Source: Pseudomonas sp. ANT_J12 (GTDB lineage Bacteria; Pseudomonadota; Gammaproteobacteria; Pseudomonadales; Pseudomonadaceae). From it: a stretch of DNA of 64,000 nucleotides. Numbering within the stretch: position 1 is the stretch's first letter; each line of letters opens with the position of its first letter. Where the stretch lies: contig NZ_VOBN01000001.1 in assembly GCF_008370045.1 (NCBI RefSeq), positions 372,001 through 436,000 on the forward strand, in the 5' to 3' direction. Shown one piece after another: positions 8,214 through 16,311 of this stretch. The position numbers were made by a program, and so were the translations under genes. The notes under the pieces are model-generated. The model did not search any database and was not told the DNA's origin. It worked only from the letters and a program-made list of their open reading frames with translations.

Positions 8214-8771
8214 ATGCTGAAAAAAATCGCCCTCGTCGCCGGCTCCGTGCTGTTTGCCGCCAACCTGATGGCCGCTACGCCCGCCAAGGCACCGCACGTG
8301 CTGCTGGACACCACCAACGGCCAGATCGAAATCGAGCTGGACGCGGTCAAGGCACCGATCAGTACCAAAAACTTCCTTGATTACGTCAACAGTGGCTTCT
8401 ACAACAACACGATTTTCCACCGTGTGATCCCGGGCTTCATGGTCCAGGGCGGCGGCTTCACGCAGCAGATGCAGCAGAAAGAGACCAAGGCGCCGATCAA
8501 GAACGAATCCAAAAACGGCCTGCATAACGTGCGTGGCACGCTCTCCATGGCGCGTACTTCCAATCCGGATTCGGCCACCAGCCAGTTCTTCGTCAACGTC
8601 AAGGACAACGATTTCCTCGACCAGGGCGATGGCTACGCCGTGTTCGGTAAAGTCGTCAAAGGCATGGACGTGGTGGACATCATCGTCAACACGCCAACCA
8701 CTACCCGTGGCGGCATGAAAGACGTACCCGCCGATCCTGTGTTCATCAAGTCGGCCAAAGTCATCGACTAA
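8214..8771 (+). CDS. ppiA: Periplasmic peptidyl-prolyl cis-trans isomerase, cyclophilin type
   Basis: This 185-aa protein has a signal peptide ([20 protein letters not shown]) and a bacterial cyclophilin domain with [14 protein letters not shown] and the [19 protein letters not shown] block. It catalyses proline isomerisation during folding of exported proteins. It starts 3 bp after the hydrolase stop, so it is probably co-transcribed with it. Confidence 0.94.
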   Translation: MLKKIALVAGSVLFAANLMAATPAKAPHVLLDTTNGQIEIELDAVKAPISTKNFLDYVNSGFYNNTIFHRVIPGFMVQGGGFTQQMQQKETKAPIKNESKNGLHNVRGTLSMARTSNPDSATSQFFVNVKDNDFLDQGDGYAVFGKVVKGMDVVDIIVNTPTTTRGGMKDVPADPVFIKSAKVID

Positions 8772-8856
8772 GCTTCACAGGATGTCTTGAGCGGTTGTCG
8801 CCCTGCGGCACCGCTCACACTGTTCAAAGGAGAGCCCCAGCGCGGGCGGAGAACCC

Positions 8857-10689
8857 ATGCTTTATCGCCGTTTTGAAAAACTGATCGACATCTTCCGCGA
8901 TGCACCAACGGCGGCTCCGCCGGACCGGGTTCTCCCCTTCTATACCTATTACCTGAAGCAAGTCTGGCCGAGTTTCGCCGCCCTGCTGATTGTCGGCCTG
9001 TTCGCCTCGCTGATCGAAGTCGCGCTGTTCAATTACCTGAGCCGCATCATCGACCTGGCGCAAGGCACGCCGAACCCGAATTTCTTCCAGGATCACGCCC
9101 TCGAACTGACCTGGATGGTGGTGGTCACCCTGGTGCTGCGCCCGATTTTCTTCGGCCTGCATGACCTGCTGGTGCACCAGACCCTGACCCCGGGCATGAC
9201 CAGCCTGATCCTGTGGCAGAACCACCGCTACGTGCTCAAGCAGAGCCTGAATTTCTTCCAGAACGACTTCGCCGGGCGCATCGCCCAACGCATCATGCAA
9301 ACCGGCAACGCCCTGCGCGACTCGGCCGTGCAAGCGGTGGATGCGCTGTGGCATGTGTTGATCTACGCGATCAGCGCCCTGGTGCTGTTTGCCGAAGCCG
9401 ACTGGCGCCTGATGATCCCGTTGATCACCTGGATTGCCGGTTTCATCGGCGCGCTCTATTACTTTGTGCCACGGGTCAAGGACCGCTCGGTGCAGTCCTC
9501 CGATGCGCGTTCCAAACTCATGGGACGGATCGTCGATGGCTACACCAACATCACCACGTTGAAGCTGTTCGCCCACACCAATTACGAACAGCAGTACGCC
9601 AAGGAAGCCATCAAGGAACAGACCGAAAAAGCCCAGATGGCCGGCCGCGTGGTCACCAGCATGGACGTGGCCATCACCAGCATGAACGGCTTGCTGATCG
9701 TCACCACCACCGGCCTCGCGCTGTGGCTGTGGTCGCAGTCGCTGATCTCGGTGGGCGCAATTGCCCTGGCCACCGGCCTGGTGATCCGCATCGTCAACAT
9801 GTCCGGCTGGATCATGTGGGTGGTCACCGGCATCTTCGAAAACATCGGCATGGTCCAGGACGGTCTGCGCACCATCGCGCAACCGGTCAGCGTCACCGAT
9901 CACGCACAAGCCAAACCCCTGGCCGTGGCCCGTGGCGAGGTGCGTTTCGAGCACGTGGATTTCCACTACGGCAAGAAGAAAGGCATCATCGGCGGCCTCA
10001 ACCTGACCATCAAGCCCGGAGAAAAAATCGGTCTGATCGGGCCGTCCGGCGCTGGCAAATCGACCCTGGTCAACCTGCTGCTGCGTCTCTATGACGTGGA
10101 GGGTGGGCGCATTCTCATCGATGGCCAGAACATCGCCGAAGTCCGCCAGGAAAGCCTGCGCGAGCGCATCGGCATGATCACCCAGGACACCTCGCTGCTG
10201 CACCGTTCGATTCGCGACAACCTGCTTTACGGCCGGCCCGATGCCACCGACGCCGAACTCTGGGACGCGGTGCACAAAGCCCGCGCCGACCAGTTCATCC
10301 CGTTGCTCTCGGACGCTGAAGGTCGCAGCGGTTTTGATGCCCACGTCGGTGAGCGCGGGGTGAAACTCTCCGGTGGCCAGCGTCAGCGGATCGCCATCGC
10401 CCGGGTGCTGCTCAAGGACGCGCCGATCCTGATCATGGACGAAGCCACCTCGGCACTGGACTCGGAAGTCGAAGCGGCGATCCAGGAAAGCCTGGAAACC
10501 CTGATGCAAGGCAAAACCGTGATCGCCATCGCCCACCGCCTCTCGACCATCGCGCGCATGGACCGCTTGGTGGTGCTGGAAAACGGCAAGATCGCCGAGA
10601 CCGGCACCCACGCCGAACTGTTGGCCCATGGCGGGTTATATGCGCGGTTGTGGGCGCACCAGACGGGTGGGTTTGTCGGGATCGATTGA
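8857..10689 (+). CDS. ABC exporter, fused permease and ATPase
   Basis: This 610-aa half-transporter has six membrane helices in roughly residues 30-325 and a nucleotide-binding domain from about 350. Walker A (GPSGAGKST, near 395), the signature LSGGQRQR (near 505) and Walker B (ILIMDEATSALDSE, near 524) are intact, as is the H-loop IAIAHRLSTI. It would act as a homodimeric exporter in the inner membrane; the family includes lipid and multidrug exporters. The cargo cannot be assigned. An 85-bp gap separates it from ppiA and a strong terminator follows. Confidence 0.93.
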   Translation: MLYRRFEKLIDIFRDAPTAAPPDRVLPFYTYYLKQVWPSFAALLIVGLFASLIEVALFNYLSRIIDLAQGTPNPNFFQDHALELTWMVVVTLVLRPIFFGLHDLLVHQTLTPGMTSLILWQNHRYVLKQSLNFFQNDFAGRIAQRIMQTGNALRDSAVQAVDALWHVLIYAISALVLFAEADWRLMIPLITWIAGFIGALYYFVPRVKDRSVQSSDARSKLMGRIVDGYTNITTLKLFAHTNYEQQYAKEAIKEQTEKAQMAGRVVTSMDVAITSMNGLLIVTTTGLALWLWSQSLISVGAIALATGLVIRIVNMSGWIMWVVTGIFENIGMVQDGLRTIAQPVSVTDHAQAKPLAVARGEVRFEHVDFHYGKKKGIIGGLNLTIKPGEKIGLIGPSGAGKSTLVNLLLRLYDVEGGRILIDGQNIAEVRQESLRERIGMITQDTSLLHRSIRDNLLYGRPDATDAELWDAVHKARADQFIPLLSDAEGRSGFDAHVGERGVKLSGGQRQRIAIARVLLKDAPILIMDEATSALDSEVEAAIQESLETLMQGKTVIAIAHRLSTIARMDRLVVLENGKIAETGTHAELLAHGGLYARLWAHQTGGFVGID

Positions 10690-10700
10690 AACCGTTACCT

Positions 10701-10802
10701 GATCGTTCCCACGCTCTGCGTGGGAATGCCTCAGGGGACGCTCCGCGTCCAGTGACGCGGAGCGTCACGGGCTGCATTCCCATGCGAAGCGTGGGAACGA
10801 TC
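10701..10802. repeat. REP pair, GATCGTTCCCACGC type (family C)
   Basis: GATCGTTCCCACGCTCTGCG and its inverse flank a second inverted pair (GGACGCTCCGCGTCC / GACGCGGAGCGTC). It lies directly before the terminator. Confidence 0.92.
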
Positions 10803-10842
10803 ACCGCCAGAGCCCTTTAATGACGTGCTCTGGCGGTTTTTT
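10803..10842 (+). terminator. Rho-independent terminator
   Basis: CCGCCAGAGC pairs with GCTCTGGCGG and is followed by six Ts. It ends the transcript from the ABC exporter. Confidence 0.88.
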
Positions 10843-10969
10843 CATGGCTGCTGGATTTCCGCCAGAACCCTGCTGTACTCAGCCAAGGTTCTGGAAATGA
10901 GCCTGTCGTACATCTGCAGGACGCATCACGCACTACAGTCTCGATAGGTCGCCTATCAAGGACGCTCTC

Positions 10970-11665
10970 ATGTCTCTGTTCAAACGTTCAGTCACTGAGT
11001 TGTTAGGTACGTTCTGGCTGGTGTTGGGAGGTTGCGGCAGTGCGGTGCTGGCCGCGTCTTCGCCGTTGGGTATCGGGGTGCTGGGTGTGGCCCTGGCGTT
11101 TGGTCTTACCGTGCTGACCATGGCGTTCGCCATTGGCCATATCTCTGGATGTCATCTCAACCCGGCCGTATCGGTCGGCCTGTTCGTCGGCGGTCGGTTC
11201 CCGGCCAAGGAATTGCCGGCCTACATCATCGCCCAAGTCATTGGCGGGATCATCGCGGCGGCCTTGCTTTACTACATCGCCAGCGGCAAGGAAGGCTTCG
11301 ACCTGTCGGCAGGCCTGGCCTCCAACGGCTACGGCGAGCATTCCCCCGGCAAATACTCGATGGCCGCAGGCTTCGTCTGTGAACTGGTGATGACAGCGAT
11401 GTTCGTGCTGATCATCCTCGGCGCCACCGACCAACGCGCGCCGGCCGGGCTGGCACCGATCGCCATCGGCCTGGCCCTGACGCTGATCCACCTGATCTCG
11501 ATTCCTGTCACCAACACTTCGGTCAACCCGGCGCGCAGCACCGGCCCGGCGTTGATAGTCGGCGGCTGGGCCATCGCGCAGTTGTGGATGTTCTGGGTCG
11601 CCCCGCTGCTCGGCGCGGTGGTCGGCGGGGTGACTTATCGCTGGCTGGCCAAGGAAGGCAGCTGA
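10970..11665 (+). CDS. aqpZ: Aquaporin Z
   Basis: This 231-aa water channel of the inner membrane has six transmembrane helices and two half-helices carrying the NPA motifs (HLNPAVS near residue 63 and [12 protein letters not shown] near 186). The Arg after the second NPA, part of the selectivity filter, is present. The length matches E. coli AqpZ (231 aa). It is a single gene; the next gene is convergent. Confidence 0.96.
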   Translation: MSLFKRSVTELLGTFWLVLGGCGSAVLAASSPLGIGVLGVALAFGLTVLTMAFAIGHISGCHLNPAVSVGLFVGGRFPAKELPAYIIAQVIGGIIAAALLYYIASGKEGFDLSAGLASNGYGEHSPGKYSMAAGFVCELVMTAMFVLIILGATDQRAPAGLAPIAIGLALTLIHLISIPVTNTSVNPARSTGPALIVGGWAIAQLWMFWVAPLLGAVVGGVTYRWLAKEGS

Positions 11666-11680
11666 TGCCCGTGGCGAGGA

Positions 11681-12811
11681 TCAGGCTTGCCGGTAAGGCA
11701 AGGCGGTCCTCGCTTCCTCGGCATACGCCAACACTCCGACCCGTTCTTGTTGCAGGAAGTCTTTGACCGCCGCTTTCAACCCCGGATGGCGCAGGTAGTG
11801 CCAGGAATGGGTGATCACCGGCTCGAAGCCGCGAATCAACTTGTGCTCGCCCTGAGCCCCGGCGTCGAATCGCTGGAAGCCATTGGCGATGGCGTAATCC
11901 ATGCCCTGATAGAAACACGTCTCGAAATGCAAACGGTCGTACTCCGCCAGGCAACCCCAGTAACGACCGTAAAAACTGTCGCCCCCCACCAGGCTGAAGG
12001 CCATGGCCACCGGCCGTGAACCTTGCTTGGCCAGCACCACGCGAATCGATTCCGGCATGCGCTCGGCCAGCAGGCTGAAGAATTCCCGCGTCAGGTACGG
12101 CGTTTGCCGACGCACCGCATAAGTATTGGCGTAGCAGGCGTAGACGAAATCCCACTGCGCCTCGGTCAGTTGCGCCCCCTCGAGCCATTCGAACTCGATG
12201 CCCTGCCCCGCCACTTGCTCGCGCTCTTTGCGCATCTGCTTGCGCTTGCGCGAACTGAGGGCGTCGAGAAAGTCCTGGAAGTCCCGATAGTCGCGGTTCT
12301 GCCAGTGGTACTGACAGCCGATGCGTTGCAGCCAGCCGGGCTGTTCGGCCAACGCGGCGTCGGTGAACGGGTCGGTGAAATTGATGTGCGCGCTGGAGAG
12401 TTCTTCGATTTCCAGATAACCCGGCAGGCTTTTGAGCAACTCAAAACCATCCTCGACACGGGCCGCCAACAAGCGCGGGCCGCTGACCGGGCTGAACGGC
12501 ACGGCGGTCAGGAGTTTGGGGTAATAGTCGATGCCGGCACGGGCGCAGGCATCGGCCCAGGCATGATCGAACACGTATTCGCCGTAAGAATGCCACTTGC
12601 GGTAACTGGGCAATGCGGCGATCAGACGCTCGCCTTCGATGTGCAGCAAATGCTCGGGTTGCCAGCCGGAATGCGGGCCGACGCTGCCGCTGTCTTCCAA
12701 CGTACTGAGGAAGGCATGGCGCAGGAATGGCTGATTTTCGGGCACCAGCGCGTCCCACGTGAGCGGCGCGATTTCGGACAGGCTTTCCAGACGTTGCAGC
12801 GGCATCGGCAT
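11681..12811 (-). CDS. FemAB-like GNAT-fold acyltransferase (peptidogalycan biosynthesis family)
   Basis: The protein is 376 aa from the ATG at 12811; a second ATG six bases later is possible, and the longer frame to 12877 lacks a convincing ribosome site. It matches the FemAB-like group with a doubled GNAT fold: a conserved YGRYWGC segment, a basic helix (SSRKRKQMRKERE) and the C-terminal LIRGFEP. The family name refers to peptidoglycan-like biosynthesis, but the natural acceptor is not settled. It converges on aqpZ with a 15-bp gap. Confidence 0.85.
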   Translation of the reverse strand: MPMPLQRLESLSEIAPLTWDALVPENQPFLRHAFLSTLEDSGSVGPHSGWQPEHLLHIEGERLIAALPSYRKWHSYGEYVFDHAWADACARAGIDYYPKLLTAVPFSPVSGPRLLAARVEDGFELLKSLPGYLEIEELSSAHINFTDPFTDAALAEQPGWLQRIGCQYHWQNRDYRDFQDFLDALSSRKRKQMRKEREQVAGQGIEFEWLEGAQLTEAQWDFVYACYANTYAVRRQTPYLTREFFSLLAERMPESIRVVLAKQGSRPVAMAFSLVGGDSFYGRYWGCLAEYDRLHFETCFYQGMDYAIANGFQRFDAGAQGEHKLIRGFEPVITHSWHYLRHPGLKAAVKDFLQQERVGVLAYAEEARTALPYRQA

Positions 12812-12931
12812 TCTCACAATTGTTCGCGTAACAGCCCGGCGAGTATCGCTTATCGCCGCCCATTGCACACCCGTCATCCGCCGACAGTGCTCTAGAACAA
12901 AGGTTCACGAAAGGTTTGTATCGTCATCGAG

Positions 12932-12976
12932 CTGCAATCACTTTGCCACTGCACTGTCATAAACCATCGCGATACT
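12932..12976 (+). promoter_or_regulatory. Pho box and -10 of the porin gene
   Basis: Seven-base units repeat every 11 bp: CTGCAAT at 12932, TTGCCAC at 12943 and the perfect CTGTCAT at 12954. Ten bases after the last comes GATACT (12971-12976), where the -10 of a PhoB-activated promoter is expected. This predicts a transcript start near 12983 and phosphate-starvation induction of the porin. Confidence 0.6.
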
Positions 12977-13085
12977 GGCGCCTGTTTTTAGAGCGCCGGG
13001 TTCTACCCGGTCACTGTTTTCCGTCCGTCATTGGTCGGTTGTGTCCTGGATGGCTCAGTCATCCCTTTCATCTTCGGAGATTGAT

Positions 13086-14402
13086 ATGCGTCTTGCTTCC
13101 ACGAAAACTGCGGCGGCCTTGTGTGGCGGCCTGATGCTGGCCATGAGTGTTCCGGCCAGCGCCGCAGTCGACGCCAAACTGCTCGACATGCTCAAGGCAA
13201 ACGGCTCGATTTCCCAGGCGCAATACGCCGAACTGCAAGCCGAACTGGCCCGTGACCAGAAAGACCAGCAAATCGCCCGCCAGGCTCAGCAAGAGACCAA
13301 CGAGCAGATCGCCGCGACCGCGAAGAAAACCAATGAACTGAGCACCTTCGACCAGAAACTGGCCTGGGCTGCCAAGACCCAGTTCAAGGGTGACGTGCGT
13401 TTCCGCCAGGAAACGGTGAAGAACGATGGTGTGTCGAACAACAAAGACCAGGACCGTCAGCGCATTCGCGTTCGCCTGGGTGCCTACAGCGAAATCAACC
13501 CGCAGGTCGACACCGGTATCCGTATCGCCACCGGCAACAACGACGACGCTCGCTCCACCAACCAGAGCCTGGACGGCTACTTCGACAAGAAGTCGATCTG
13601 GCTGGATCAGGGCTACGTCGACTACCACCCCGACTTCCTCAAGAACCTGCACGTTGTGGGCGGCAAGATGCCGCAGCAATGGGTGAGCATGGGCGACATC
13701 ATCTGGGATAGCGACATCAGCCCGGAAGGTCTGGCACTGACTTACAAGTACCCGTTGGGCGCCAGCACCGAGCTGTTCGGCAGCGCCGGCCACTACACCC
13801 TCAAGGACAACGTCGACGGCGACGGCGTGCAGTTCAAGCACGACCTGCGTCTGTACGCCGGTCAGTTGGGTGCGCGCTTCGCCATCACCGACAACCTGAA
13901 ACTGACCCTGGGTGGCAGCGTCTACGGTTACGACAACGACGACGACATCACCGCAGGCGGCACCACCACGCCATCGATCCTGGCCACCAACGGCAACACT
14001 CCGAACGAACAGTTCAAGCTGTACGAAGGTTTTGGTCAGATCGACATCGGCGGCCTGCCAATGCCGTTGTCGCTGTACGGTCAATACGTCACCAACAAAG
14101 ACGCCAGCAACGATCAGGACGCTGCCTGGTTGACCGGTGTGAAGACCAAGCTTTACGGCTTCGCTGTGGATTACAACTATCGCGACGTACAGCGTAACGC
14201 CGTGGTCGGTGCCTTCACCGATTCCGACTTCGCCAACGGCTTCACCGGTTCGCGTGGCAGCAAGTTGAAAGTCAGCTATGAAATCGACAAGAACTTCGCC
14301 CTGGGCGCGACGTATTTCATGGCTAAATCCGACTTCACCAACGCCACCATCCGCGACTCGGACATCAAGACCCTGCAACTGGATGCCGAAGCCAAGTTCT
14401 AA
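13086..14402 (+). CDS. Outer-membrane porin, putative, with coiled-coil N-terminus
   Basis: The protein is 438 aa. The start at 13086 is chosen because GGAGA precedes it and it opens a clean signal peptide (MRLASTKTAAALCGGLMLA... ending VPASA). The mature N-terminus (about 25-85) is a charged helical coiled coil rich in Q/E/K, followed by a beta-barrel with alternating hydrophobic strands and a terminal Phe (AEAKF). It fits the putative-porin family seen in Pseudomonas. The Pho box upstream suggests a role in phosphate or phosphorylated-solute uptake, which is inference. Confidence 0.88.
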   Translation: MRLASTKTAAALCGGLMLAMSVPASAAVDAKLLDMLKANGSISQAQYAELQAELARDQKDQQIARQAQQETNEQIAATAKKTNELSTFDQKLAWAAKTQFKGDVRFRQETVKNDGVSNNKDQDRQRIRVRLGAYSEINPQVDTGIRIATGNNDDARSTNQSLDGYFDKKSIWLDQGYVDYHPDFLKNLHVVGGKMPQQWVSMGDIIWDSDISPEGLALTYKYPLGASTELFGSAGHYTLKDNVDGDGVQFKHDLRLYAGQLGARFAITDNLKLTLGGSVYGYDNDDDITAGGTTTPSILATNGNTPNEQFKLYEGFGQIDIGGLPMPLSLYGQYVTNKDASNDQDAAWLTGVKTKLYGFAVDYNYRDVQRNAVVGAFTDSDFANGFTGSRGSKLKVSYEIDKNFALGATYFMAKSDFTNATIRDSDIKTLQLDAEAKF

Positions 14403-14405
14403 AAA

Positions 14406-14486
14406 AGCAGTTGCAAGTTTCAAGCTACAAGCTTCAAGTTCAAGCGCACTGCTGGCAGCTTGAAGCTTGCCGCTCGAAGCTGCTCC
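14406..14486. repeat. AAGCTTCAAGCT-rich repeat (family E), degenerate copy
   Basis: Alternating CAAGCTACAAGCTTCAAG and CAGCTTGAAGCTTG motifs form imperfect inverted copies right after the porin stop. The same family occurs twice between hrpA and aceK. Confidence 0.7.
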
Positions 14487-14490
14487 TTTA

Positions 14491-14552
14491 CAGCCTCGCG
14501 TTGGTCTATCGGTCCCCATCATCCGTCCGATAGCCCAACGCGGGGCTGTTTT
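14491..14552 (+). terminator. Strong terminator of the porin gene
   Basis: CAGCCTCGCGTTGG and CTATCGG pair with CCGATAG and CCAACGCGGGGCTG, followed by TTTT. The long, nearly perfect stem is typical of the end of a highly expressed porin gene. Confidence 0.85.
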
Positions 14553-14573
14553 CATTTCCCATTCACACCGGCC

Positions 14574-14702
14574 TTTTGTGGCGAGCGAGCTTGCTCGCGT
14601 TGGAGCGCGAAGCGGTCCCCTGCATGTCATCAGACAGACCGCATTCGCTGACTTTACGACTGCTTCGCAGCCGAGCGGGAGCAAGCTCCCTCGCCACAAA
14701 AG
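14574..14702. repeat. REP pair, family B
   Basis: TTTTGTGGCGAGCGAGCTTG and its inverse ending CCCTCGCCACAAAA enclose TGCTTCGCAGCC-type inner arms. Confidence 0.9.
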
Positions 14703-14729
14703 CGTCCTTGGCCCAAATACCTCATGCAC

Positions 14730-14832
14730 AAAAAAAGATCGCAGCCTGCGGCAGCTGCTACAGAATCGAGTCCAACCTCACTATTGAGTTGAACCCGATC
14801 CTGTAGCAGCTACCGCAGGCTGCGATCTTTTA
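14730..14832. repeat. REP pair, GATCGCAGCC type (family D)
   Basis: AAAAGATCGCAGCCTGCGGC and its inverse flank an inner repeat CTGTAGCAGCT. It fills the gap between the family B repeat and the 3' end of the KAS III gene, and could terminate transcription from either side. Confidence 0.9.
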
Positions 14833-14841
14833 GTCGTTAAC

Positions 14842-15963
14842 TCAGCGCTTGCGCAGAATCACGCTACCAATCGAATACCCGGCACCAAACGAGCTGAGCA
14901 CTGCCAGCGAACCGCTGGCCAGGTCATCCTGGTTCTTGTGAAACGCAATCACGGAACCGGCGGAGCTGGTGTTGGCGTAGGTATCCAGAATCACCGGGGC
15001 TTCTTCTTCGGTGGCTTCGCGACCCAGCAGTTTCTTGACGATCAAGTGGTTCATGCTGAGGTTGGCCTGGTGCAGCCAGAAGCGTTTCACATCGCCGATG
15101 TTGAGCTTGTTTTCGTCCAGGTGCGTGGCGATCAGCTCGGCGACCATTGGGCACACGTCGCGGAATACCTTGCGGCCTTCCTGCACGAACAGTTTGTCCC
15201 TGGCACCGATGCCCTCTTCCGCCGCGCGGTTGAGGAAGCCGAAGTTGTTGCGGATGTTGTTGGAGAACTTTGTCAGCAGCTTGGTGCTGACAATGTCGAA
15301 CTGGTACGGGGAGGTCGCCAGGTCGGCACGTTCGATGATCACCGCGGTGGCGGCGTCGCCGAAGATGAAGTGGCTGTCACGGTCGCGGAAGTTCAAGTGA
15401 CCGGTGCAGACTTCCGGGTTGACCATCAGGATCGCCCGGGCCTGGCCCAGTTGCACGCTGTTGGTGGCGGCCTGGATACCGAAGGTCGCCGAGGAACAGG
15501 CCACATTCATGTCGAAGCCGAAACCTTCAATGCCCAGGGCTTCCTGGACTTCGATGGCGATGGCCGGGTAGGCGCGTTGCAGGTTGGAACAGGCGACGAT
15601 CACGCCGTCGATGTCCGCGGCGGTCTTGCCGGCGCGCTGCAAGGCTTGCTCGGCAGCGCCGATGGCCATCTGGCAGAGCACCGACCATTCGTCGTTGGAC
15701 CGCTCGGGCAGGCGTGGCGCCATGCGTTGCGGGTCGAGGATGCCGTCCTTGTCCATGACAAAGCGGCTCTTGATGCCGGAGGCTTTTTCGATAAACGCCG
15801 CGCTGGACTCGGTCAACGCTTCGAGCTCGCCACGCGCGATGGCGTCGGCGTTGTCGGCGTTGAATTGCGCGACGTAAGCGTTGAAAGACTGCACCAGCTC
15901 TTCGTTGGAGATGCTGTTGGCCGGGGTGTAGAGGCCGGTGCCGCTGATGACGACGTTATGCAT
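14842..15963 (-). CDS. Beta-ketoacyl-ACP synthase III-like protein
   Basis: From the ATG at 15963 the protein is 373 aa (MHNVVISGTGLYTP...), the usual thiolase-fold start. The catalytic triad is visible: Cys156 in NVACSSATFG, His298 in WLHQANLSMNH and Asn331 in DTYANTSSAGS. It condenses an acyl-CoA with malonyl-ACP. It is longer than E. coli FabH (317 aa) and resembles the longer Pseudomonas paralogue thought to feed beta-oxidation products into fatty acid synthesis; that match is from memory. It is a single gene, outside any fab cluster. Confidence 0.88.
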   Translation of the reverse strand: MHNVVISGTGLYTPANSISNEELVQSFNAYVAQFNADNADAIARGELEALTESSAAFIEKASGIKSRFVMDKDGILDPQRMAPRLPERSNDEWSVLCQMAIGAAEQALQRAGKTAADIDGVIVACSNLQRAYPAIAIEVQEALGIEGFGFDMNVACSSATFGIQAATNSVQLGQARAILMVNPEVCTGHLNFRDRDSHFIFGDAATAVIIERADLATSPYQFDIVSTKLLTKFSNNIRNNFGFLNRAAEEGIGARDKLFVQEGRKVFRDVCPMVAELIATHLDENKLNIGDVKRFWLHQANLSMNHLIVKKLLGREATEEEAPVILDTYANTSSAGSVIAFHKNQDDLASGSLAVLSSFGAGYSIGSVILRKR

Positions 15964-16180
15964 GGTCGTTTCTCTAATCTGTTCAGGCAGAAAGCGTTGG
16001 CACCGACGTACCAACACACAAAGGGTCGTTTCCCGTCCGGGGAAGCAAACCTGGCATCGCTTTATTCCGAACCGCCCGGGCCTGTGAAGGCGCAAAACGG
16101 CGGGGCCGGCGTTTATAGGCGCGAAGTTTGCCATAAACGCTGGGGTTTGGCCCTATTTGCCGGATCAAACACCTCACCCC

Positions 16181-16306
16181 TGTGGGAGCGGGCTTTTGTG
16201 GCGAGGGAGCTTGCTCCCGCTTGAGTGCGCAGCGCTCACAAAATTTTGGGGCCGCTGCGCAACCCAGCGCGAGCAAGCTCGCTCGCCACAAAAGCCGCTC
16301 CCACAG
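16181..16306. repeat. REP pair, family B
   Basis: TGTGGGAGCGGGCTTTTGTG and its inverse, with CTTGCTCCCGCTTGAG / GCGAGCAAGCTC inner arms. It starts six bases from the hrpA stop codon. Confidence 0.9.
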
Positions 16307-16311
16307 AGGGG

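Noticed and set aside
8824..10629. 601-aa open frame opposite the ABC exporter
   Set aside because: His/Asp/Gln-rich antisense translation typical of high-GC shadows; the other strand has every ABC motif.
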